From JAKACU01 sp021821185 (GTDB lineage: Bacteria; Bacillota; Bacilli; Alicyclobacillales; SLC66), in assembly GCA_027343965.1 (NCBI GenBank), contig DAHWJX010000023.1:1-10855 (forward strand): a DNA stretch of 10,855 nucleotides. Reading direction: 5' to 3'. The first letter of the stretch is position 1. The number at the start of each line of letters is the position of its first letter. A model generated the notes under the pieces. The model had not been told where the DNA came from and did no database searches. It saw nothing but the letters and a program-made list of their open reading frames with translations. A program made the position numbers and the translations under genes. This document shows, piece by piece, positions 5,800 to 10,855 of the stretch.

Positions 5800-6456
5800 C
5801 TAACTCATCTTAGCCCTGAACTGTGCTAGATAAGCCATCTGCTCAATCGCCATCTGTTCGCCATCGAGATAGGCAAATTCCATTTCCGCCGGCCTCGTGC
5901 GGACGTCTGGTGCGCGACGGACCACATGGGCAATGCGCACTTGCAATGGTTCAAAGTAATTCGCTGCCACCACGGCTTGATGGTTGCCTGACGCACCTGC
6001 ATGAATAGATCCGCGCAGATGCCCCATAATGTAGACATCCCCAGCGGCAATAATTTGTCCTCCCGGGTTCACATCGCCGATAATCACCACATCACCATCA
6101 TGTTCAATGATCATGCCAGACCGTACCGTTCCCTTAAATACGTACGGATCTTTGCGCCGCAGACTAGACGCCGTTGGAGCGCCAGCAAAACCGCCAACAA
6201 TCAGATTACCGTGTGTCGCAAATAGCTTTCGAATCATTCGTTCGTCTTCATCCGTTAATTTTCGCTGACCACATTCTACGTAAGCGGTGATCGTCCCATC
6301 ACTTTTGGTCTGTCCTTCAAGCTTATGTTCTAACTCTCCGAGCACATCCGCGATATCCACATCATCAGCCAGCACAAACAACAAACCGTTACGGATGCCT
6401 TTCACCGTCACCAGATCGCACACCTTCACGGGTGCTGACCTCGCAGATCTCGACAT
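5800..6456 (-). CDS. minC: Septum-site determining protein MinC
   Basis: A 218-residue division inhibitor that antagonises FtsZ polymers and is brought to the membrane by MinD. Seen: an N-terminal MinC_N region (about 8-95) containing VTVKGIRNGLLFVL, and a C-terminal beta-helix MinC_C domain (about 108-205) with the hallmark GTVRSG, GDVVIIGDVNPGG, AAGDVYIMGHLRGSIHAGA and PLQVRIA segments that form the dimer and MinD-binding surface. An in-frame TTG at 6483 lies upstream, but the ATG at 6456 has AGGAGG 6 nt before it. It starts 33 bp after mrdA and precedes minD by 27 bp, with no terminator in between, so mrdA-minC-minD is likely one transcript. Confidence 0.95.
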   Translation of the reverse strand: MSRSARSAPVKVCDLVTVKGIRNGLLFVLADDVDIADVLGELEHKLEGQTKSDGTITAYVECGQRKLTDEDERMIRKLFATHGNLIVGGFAGAPTASSLRRKDPYVFKGTVRSGMIIEHDGDVVIIGDVNPGGQIIAAGDVYIMGHLRGSIHAGASGNHQAVVAANYFEPLQVRIAHVVRRAPDVRTRPAEMEFAYLDGEQMAIEQMAYLAQFRAKMS

Positions 6457-6462
6457 AATTGT

Positions 6463-6468
6463 CCTCCT
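6463..6468 (-). promoter_or_regulatory. Shine-Dalgarno of minC, deciding the start
   Basis: AGGAGG 6 nt before the ATG at 6456. It falls inside the longer TTG-initiated frame from 6483, so the shorter protein is preferred. Confidence 0.75.
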
Positions 6469-6489
6469 GTCAAAAGCCTTCAAACCTCA

Positions 6490-8370
6490 CTATTCAACGT
6501 GAGTCTGCGCTTTTCCTGCTTTTACTGAGAAGAATCGATCGAACATGGCACGCGCGATAGGTCCCGTTGAGTCTGCACCATGCCCGCCTCCAGGAATAAC
6601 AATGGCAATGGCAATTTGCGGATGATGATAAGGAGCGTAACCAATAAAGACAGCGTTATCAAAACCCGCAATCCCTGTTTCAGCCGTTCCCGTCTTGCCA
6701 GCTACGGTATACGATAACGGTCGCCCATGATGAAAAGTTTCGTAAGCTGTTCCCGAAGGCGCATTGCATGCCAAATACATGCCCTCTTGAACGACATGTA
6801 ATTGCTCGTTATGCAAACCGCTTGCTTGCAATGCGTTGACCTGCCTCACTTTATAAGGAACACGCCCCGCCTTTTCTACGACATGTGGTGTAGGACGGAT
6901 GCCATCATGCGCTAAAGTCGCTGTGTATGTGGCTAGCTCAAGCGTCGTAAATACTTCATTTTGACCGATTGCTGTATAAGGCAGATCGGTTACTTGCCCT
7001 GATCCTTCGTTAACGTAACCACTGACTTCTTCCGGCAGGTCAACACCCGTAGCTCCATTGCCCAAACCAAAAAGGTGCTGCATAGTTTCTAAGCGCCTTA
7101 ATGCAGATAATCGCGTCTTTTGTAGCCACGTCGTGACGGCAACACCATCCTTAGGCGGCCAATGGCCGTAAGCCAAGCTTGCTTTATAAAAATACACATC
7201 ACAGGATTCTGCAAGGGCCGAACGTAGCGACACATCGTCATGACGCGTCCAACATCGAATAGGTGGACCTTGCGTGAAAGGGATATCCCACTTTCCATCA
7301 CAGCGTAACGTTGAAGAGGGCGAAACAACGGCTTCTTTCATCGCAAAGAGAGCGGTCAATGGCTTCATAACAGAACCAGGCGCGACAGGCGCTTGCGTAG
7401 CCCAATTTCGCTCAGCTGGAGCAAATCGTTTTTCATACACTTCATAGGATATGCCATCAATAAACCATTGTGGATTGTATGTTGGTGCGCTGGCCATGGC
7501 GAGTATGGCACCTGTATTCGGATTCAGGGCAACAGCCATGGCATGATCCATCAGCGCATGACCATGAGCTTTTAAGTAGTGAAGTTGCTGTACCAACAGG
7601 CGCTGCACATACGCTTGATACGCTGCATCCAACGTAAGTACCACATCTTGTCCTGATGCAGGCTCCCTACTTTGCAAAAGTCGACGAATCGGAACGCCTT
7701 GACTGTCTACTTCCATACATATTTTCCCCGGACGTCCGCGTAGTACCTCGTCATAGGAGCGTTCAACGCCACTCCAACCAATTTTAGTGGATGGCGGAAA
7801 ATCAGCCAAATGCACATCATCTCGGCGTTCTTTAGGGATGGAGTTAATGTAGCCTAGTACATGGCAAGCAAGGTCACCGTACGGATACGTTCTCGTCGAA
7901 TCCGGAATAATCTCAACGCCTGGCAAATCTCTTTGATGTTCACGAACGAAAGAGATGGCACGATCGGAGATACGGCTTGCAATCAAGCAGTGAACGCCCG
8001 CTGTGGCATCAGCTAACATGCGCTCTTGCAACTCTTTAGGTGGCGTACCAAGTACCTGGGAGAGCGCTGTTGCAATCGGCTGAACAGAGCGATTGGATCT
8101 CGCATAGATAAGGCTAAACGCCGGGCGATCGTAGACCAAAGCTCGCATCATATGGTCAAAAATAGTGCCACGGGGAGATGGCGTAGCATACGTATCGACC
8201 CGATTGCGGTTTGCCAAAGCTAGATAGTGGAATTGATGACCAATTTGCATATAAGCCAATCGCAAAACCAAAAGCATCATCGATAGAACTAAAAAACGTT
8301 GTACTATCCGTAAGCGATTATCCCGCATCTTCACGAGTTCATCATCATCGGGTTTCAAAGACTCTTTCAT
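6490..8370 (-). CDS. mrdA: Class B penicillin-binding protein, PBP2/MrdA type (peptidoglycan transpeptidase)
   Basis: About 626 residues. PBP2-type enzymes cross-link peptidoglycan during rod elongation together with RodA and MreBCD. Seen: cytosolic N-terminus; one membrane anchor (FLVLSMMLLVLRLAYMQI, about 26-43); dimerisation/pedestal domain with SPRGTIFD (about 65-72) and TYPYGDLACHVLGY; transpeptidase domain with SVMK (nucleophile S333, K336), SCD (389-391) and KTGTAETG (from K559). SxD in the second motif is normal for PBP2. Start choice is uncertain: ATG at 8370 has GGAG 6 nt upstream; ATGs at 8373, 8382 and 8388 are possible; the frame reaches a TTG at 8409 that lies inside a terminator stem and is rejected. 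It sits between mreD and minC, whereas B. subtilis has no PBP gene there. Expression must pass the hairpin at 8397-8426. Confidence 0.94.
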   Translation of the reverse strand: MKESLKPDDDELVKMRDNRLRIVQRFLVLSMMLLVLRLAYMQIGHQFHYLALANRNRVDTYATPSPRGTIFDHMMRALVYDRPAFSLIYARSNRSVQPIATALSQVLGTPPKELQERMLADATAGVHCLIASRISDRAISFVREHQRDLPGVEIIPDSTRTYPYGDLACHVLGYINSIPKERRDDVHLADFPPSTKIGWSGVERSYDEVLRGRPGKICMEVDSQGVPIRRLLQSREPASGQDVVLTLDAAYQAYVQRLLVQQLHYLKAHGHALMDHAMAVALNPNTGAILAMASAPTYNPQWFIDGISYEVYEKRFAPAERNWATQAPVAPGSVMKPLTALFAMKEAVVSPSSTLRCDGKWDIPFTQGPPIRCWTRHDDVSLRSALAESCDVYFYKASLAYGHWPPKDGVAVTTWLQKTRLSALRRLETMQHLFGLGNGATGVDLPEEVSGYVNEGSGQVTDLPYTAIGQNEVFTTLELATYTATLAHDGIRPTPHVVEKAGRVPYKVRQVNALQASGLHNEQLHVVQEGMYLACNAPSGTAYETFHHGRPLSYTVAGKTGTAETGIAGFDNAVFIGYAPYHHPQIAIAIVIPGGGHGADSTGPIARAMFDRFFSVKAGKAQTHVE

Positions 8371-8376
8371 CATTTG

Positions 8377-8380
8377 CTCC
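8377..8380 (-). promoter_or_regulatory. Likely Shine-Dalgarno of mrdA
   Basis: GGAG 6 nt before the ATG at 8370. It is the best of the local candidates; the upstream ATGs at 8388 and 8382 have only a weak GGG ahead of them. Confidence 0.45.
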
Positions 8381-8396
8381 ATGCCCATATTCCCGT

Positions 8397-8426
8397 AAAA
8401 AAAAGGCAACCTGTGCGTAGGTTACC
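8397..8426 (-). terminator. Intrinsic-type terminator between mreD and mrdA
   Basis: On the minus strand GGTAACCT (8426-8419) pairs with AGGTTGCC (8412-8405), eight pairs including one U-G wobble, around a 6-nt loop, followed at once by eight Ts (8404-8397). This is a typical Rho-independent terminator closing mreBCD. The plus strand has a shorter four-T tail. The first plausible mrdA start lies only 9 to 27 nt beyond the T-tract, so mrdA has to be read through this signal. Confidence 0.8.
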
Positions 8427-8450
8427 TTTTCCAACACGGCATTATGCAGC

Positions 8451-8966
8451 TTAGGCTTGCAACGAATCGTCATTATAACTGATGACGTGCTTTTTCACAA
8501 AAAGACGGTGATAGATGAAATAAAGAGGAATCATACATGCCATCGAAGACAGCGTAGTTTGCGTGGATAGCTGCAGCATCGCATGAGCATTCATCACGAC
8601 TTCCCCGAGTAGGTGATCCAAAGCAAACGTAATCCATAAAAACAATTCTGTGCCAACGCCTGTTAAAAGTAGCCCTAAAAGCAGGCTTTCGCGAATCAAC
8701 AGGCTCCGCACATAACCAGATAAATAACCAACTACTGCATAAGCAAAAGCTGTTTCACCTAGGAAAGCACCAAAGTTAATATCTTGGATAAACCCGATCA
8801 AAAGCCCAAACAACAACGCCAAGGAAGAGCCGCGTAACATACTTGTCATCACAAGCCCAATAATGACCAAGTTGGGTGCATACGCAGCAATTCCCGGCAA
8901 GCGAAGCAACGTGGACTCGATAATGAGACTGACTAAAATCAGGACAAACAAACCAAAACTCTTCAT
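8451..8966 (-). CDS. mreD: Rod shape-determining protein MreD
   Basis: A 171-residue integral membrane protein of usual size, part of the MreBCD elongasome. Seen: about five to six hydrophobic segments (6-22, 30-63, 72-87, 93-117, 136-152), the family motif APNLVIIGLVM in the second segment and GLLIGFIQDINFGAFLG with the conserved Asp. The C-terminus is short and polar. The ATG overlaps the mreC stop as ATGA, so the two are translationally coupled. The last codons contain a TATAAT that may be a promoter -10 for mrdA, and a terminator follows 24 bp after the stop. Confidence 0.93.
   Translation of the reverse strand: MKSFGLFVLILVSLIIESTLLRLPGIAAYAPNLVIIGLVMTSMLRGSSLALLFGLLIGFIQDINFGAFLGETAFAYAVVGYLSGYVRSLLIRESLLLGLLLTGVGTELFLWITFALDHLLGEVVMNAHAMLQLSTQTTLSSMACMIPLYFIYHRLFVKKHVISYNDDSLQA
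8472..8500 (-). promoter_or_regulatory. Possible sigma-A promoter for mrdA inside the mreD 3' end
   Basis: On the minus strand -35 TTGTGA (8500-8495), a 17-bp spacer, and a perfect -10 TATAAT (8477-8472). The start point would be near 8465, giving a leader of about 75 to 95 nt that contains the whole terminator hairpin. The TATAAT also encodes Tyr-Asn of MreD, so it could be chance. Confidence 0.4.
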
Positions 8967-9823
8967 GATAGTACTTGCCCCTGTTTTGGTACTAAGACAA
9001 AAACATAATCCAAGTAGTTCATATTAGCTGCGGGAACGATGACGGCCGATCGCGTAATGCCCGACCCATCTGCTGAAAAAGATTGCACTTTACCAATCAC
9101 TAAACCCCGCGGGTAAATGTCACTAAGTCCAGATGTGACAACAACATCTCCCGGTTTTGCTATCCCAGACAGTTGTGAGATAAACTGCATGCTCAAAAGT
9201 CCCGGCGACGTCGAGGAACCAGACACGATGCCAAAGGCAGGTTGCTTGGGCGATAAAATGCTAGCCGATACACCATCCGTCGAATCGGTCGTCGTAAGCA
9301 ATGACACAGTACTACTATACTGGGCAACGGCAACGATACGGCCAATCAAAGCGCCGGAATCATTCAAAACTGGTAAGTTGCGGCGGATACCAACTGTGCT
9401 CCCTACAGATAGCACTACGTCTGAGTTCCATGACAAAGGACTTCTGCCTGTGACTTGGGCAGATACTAACTTAAACTGCGGTTCTTTATCCTTGAATTGC
9501 AACATTTGCTTAAGCTCTTGAACCTGCAACGATTTTTCCTGCAATGTCGTGCGTAATGCCGCATCTACGTTAGCCACCGATTTTAGTTGCGCATTTTCTT
9601 CATACATCGACTTTAGATCCTGCAAGCGATGAAAAAATGTTGCTATTTGATATGATGGTTCATAAAACGGTCGACTAATCAGCGAAAAACCATCACGAAT
9701 AAATTTTCCCGGCCATGACTGTTCAATGGCTCGTGAACGTTGTGAGATTCCAGCTGAAACCACGAGCAATATGATTAGCCCAAGAAACGCAAATAATCGA
9801 CCGCCTGAAAAGAACCTACCCAC
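8963..9823 (-). CDS. mreC: Rod shape-determining protein MreC
   Basis: A 286-residue elongasome scaffold anchored in the membrane with its bulk outside, where MreC contacts and activates PBP2. Seen: basic N-terminus, one membrane segment at about 10-27, a coiled-coil stretch at about 65-110 with many Lys, Glu, Gln and Leu, then the MreC beta domains with VVLSVGSTVGIRRNLPVLN, GALIGRIV, VTSGLSDIYPRGLVIGKV and the C-terminal NYLDYVFVL. It starts with GTG; a GGGAGAGG Shine-Dalgarno ends 7 nt before it. Gap to mreB is 28 bp and the stop overlaps mreD, so mreBCD form an operon. The partner PBP2 is encoded two genes downstream. Confidence 0.95.
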   Translation of the reverse strand: MGRFFSGGRLFAFLGLIILLVVSAGISQRSRAIEQSWPGKFIRDGFSLISRPFYEPSYQIATFFHRLQDLKSMYEENAQLKSVANVDAALRTTLQEKSLQVQELKQMLQFKDKEPQFKLVSAQVTGRSPLSWNSDVVLSVGSTVGIRRNLPVLNDSGALIGRIVAVAQYSSTVSLLTTTDSTDGVSASILSPKQPAFGIVSGSSTSPGLLSMQFISQLSGIAKPGDVVVTSGLSDIYPRGLVIGKVQSFSADGSGITRSAVIVPAANMNYLDYVFVLVPKQGQVLS

Positions 9824-9851
9824 ACGACAGCCTCTCCCTCATCCTCTCAAG

Positions 9852-10855
9852 TTACCGTCCACGATAGCGACGCTGCCCTTGGTTACGTCGATCACGTAAT
9901 TGTTCCATATTGTCTAACGCCTTACCCGTACCAATAGCCACGCAATCCAGTGGATTTTCAGCTACAATGACCGGCATCCCAGTCTCTTGCGAGATGTGCC
10001 TGTCCAGATTGCGAAGGAGTGCCCCACCACCTGTTAATACGATACCACGATCCATAATATCTGCAGCCAATTCCGGTGGCGATTTTTCGAGCGTTACCTT
10101 GACGGCTTCAACGATACTTGCAACCGTATCAGCGAGAGCCACAGCCATTTCTGTCGCCGAGATCGTGACTGTTTTCGGTAAACCACTGACTAGATCTCTG
10201 CCGCGAATCTCAACATCCTGAGATGCTTCACTTACTTGTGCCGAGCCGATTGAAATTTTTAACTCCTCCGCTGTCCGTTCACCAATCATCAAATTATACT
10301 TGCGCTTGATGTGATTCATGATTGCTTCATCCATCTCATCGCCTGCCACACGAATCGAGCGACTCGTGACAATACCGCCAAGTGAGATAATGGCGACTTC
10401 TGTAGTGCCGCCACCAATATCAACGACCATACTACCTGTCGGTTCACCAACTGGCAAACCTGCACCAATCGCCGCAGCCATAGGTTCTTCGATCGTTTGT
10501 GCTTCTTTTGCTCCAGCTTGAATCGTGGCATCAAGCACAGCACGGTTTTCAACCGCTGTGATACCGGATGGCACACAGACAATCACACGTGGCTTGCCAG
10601 CAAATACAGACTTCTTTTTCAGCGCTTGACGAATAAAATACTTAAGCATCGTCGTTGTTGTTTCATAATCAGCAATGACGCCATCTTTCATCGGACGAAC
10701 TGCCACGATGTTGCCAGGCGTTCTACCAATCATCTTTTTAGCCTCTTCACCCACAGCGCGAATGACGCCCGTGTCAGTACGCATGGCGACGACTGATGGT
10801 TCCCGAACAACGATGCCCCGTCCTTTCATGTATACCAACGTGTTGGCCGTCCCTA
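9852..10855 (-). CDS. mreB: Rod shape-determining protein MreB, start beyond the window
   Basis: An actin-fold ATPase forming filaments that direct the elongation machinery. The frame stays open to the right edge: the first visible residues are GTANTLVYMKGRGIVV, the end of the phosphate-1 DLGTANT loop, so roughly a dozen N-terminal residues lie outside. A TTG at 10838 is in frame but is the Leu of this motif, not a start. Seen further: VCVPSGIT, EEPMAAAIGAGLPV, phosphate-2 VVDIGGGTTEVAIISLGG, and the adenosine-binding GIVLTGGGALLRNL. The C-terminus ends in an Arg-rich tail (QLRDRRNQGQRRYRGR), somewhat longer and more basic than usual. Position ahead of mreC supports MreB rather than the paralogues Mbl or MreBH. 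Confidence 0.96.
   Translation of the reverse strand, partial: GTANTLVYMKGRGIVVREPSVVAMRTDTGVIRAVGEEAKKMIGRTPGNIVAVRPMKDGVIADYETTTTMLKYFIRQALKKKSVFAGKPRVIVCVPSGITAVENRAVLDATIQAGAKEAQTIEEPMAAAIGAGLPVGEPTGSMVVDIGGGTTEVAIISLGGIVTSRSIRVAGDEMDEAIMNHIKRKYNLMIGERTAEELKISIGSAQVSEASQDVEIRGRDLVSGLPKTVTISATEMAVALADTVASIVEAVKVTLEKSPPELAADIMDRGIVLTGGGALLRNLDRHISQETGMPVIVAENPLDCVAIGTGKALDNMEQLRDRRNQGQRRYRGR

Noticed and set aside
7148..7210. Loss of the SxN motif in the penicillin-binding protein (SCD instead)
   Set aside because: PBP2-type enzymes, including that of E. coli, normally have SxD here; it is not a defect.
8371..8409. Longer mrdA starting at TTG 8409
   Set aside because: The codon lies within the terminator stem and the first residues would be encoded by the T-tract; there is no Shine-Dalgarno.
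8397..8430. The mreD-mrdA hairpin as a terminator for plus-strand transcription
   Set aside because: On that strand only four Ts follow the stem and no plus-strand gene exists to be terminated.
9117..9521. 134-codon open frame on the plus strand
   Set aside because: Antisense to mreC, which has clear family motifs in the same stretch; no domain or ribosome-binding support.
1..10855. Mobile element, CRISPR, toxin-antitoxin or horizontally acquired island
   Set aside because: No transposase, integrase, direct-repeat array, tRNA or composition break was visible; all genes are co-oriented core genes in conserved order.

Overview
The window is a conserved core-genome block from a spore-forming Bacillota, most likely class Bacilli. 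All thirteen recognisable genes lie on the minus strand, so they are transcribed from position 10855 towards position 1. The gene order closely follows the Bacillus subtilis mreBCD-minCD-spoIVFAB-rplU-prp-rpmA-(spo0B)-obg region. The differences are that a class B penicillin-binding protein (mrdA/PBP2 type) sits between mreD and minC, spo0B is missing between rpmA and obgE, and a Nudix hydrolase plus a JAMM/Mov34-type peptidase gene follow obgE. Moderate base composition and frequent TTG/GTG starts would suit an Alicyclobacillaceae-like or Paenibacillus-like lineage, but the family cannot be fixed from the sequence alone.

Layout in transcription order. (1) Cell shape and elongation: mreB (its start lies beyond the right edge), mreC, mreD, then mrdA, the peptidoglycan transpeptidase of the elongasome. 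(2) Division-site selection: minC and minD. (3) Sporulation: a SpoIVFA-like membrane protein with a degenerate LytM domain, followed by the site-2-type intramembrane protease SpoIVFB. In B. subtilis this pair controls pro-sigma-K processing in the mother cell. (4) Ribosome: an L21-type mRNA leader, rplU (L21), prp (the cysteine protease that trims L27) and rpmA (L27, with the N-terminal extension that Prp removes). (5) obgE (ribosome-associated GTPase), a Nudix hydrolase, and the first 85 codons of a JAMM peptidase that runs off the left edge.

Within modules the genes are tightly packed: three ATGA start/stop overlaps (mreC/mreD, spoIVFA/spoIVFB, Nudix/JAMM) and other gaps of 5 to 33 bp. Between modules there are RNA hairpins immediately upstream of the next gene: a terminator-like hairpin with eight Us before mrdA, a perfect 14-bp stem before the spoIVFA ribosome-binding site, a structured leader before rplU, and a terminator before obgE. 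A sigma-E-like promoter match lies right after minD, which fits a sporulation-specific start for spoIVFAB.

No mobile element, CRISPR array, tRNA, rRNA or plus-strand gene was found, and I do not see a wholly new system. The most useful second looks are the terminator/promoter arrangement at mreD-mrdA, the sigma-E promoter plus hairpin before spoIVFA, the missing spo0B, and the Nudix-JAMM pair downstream of obgE.
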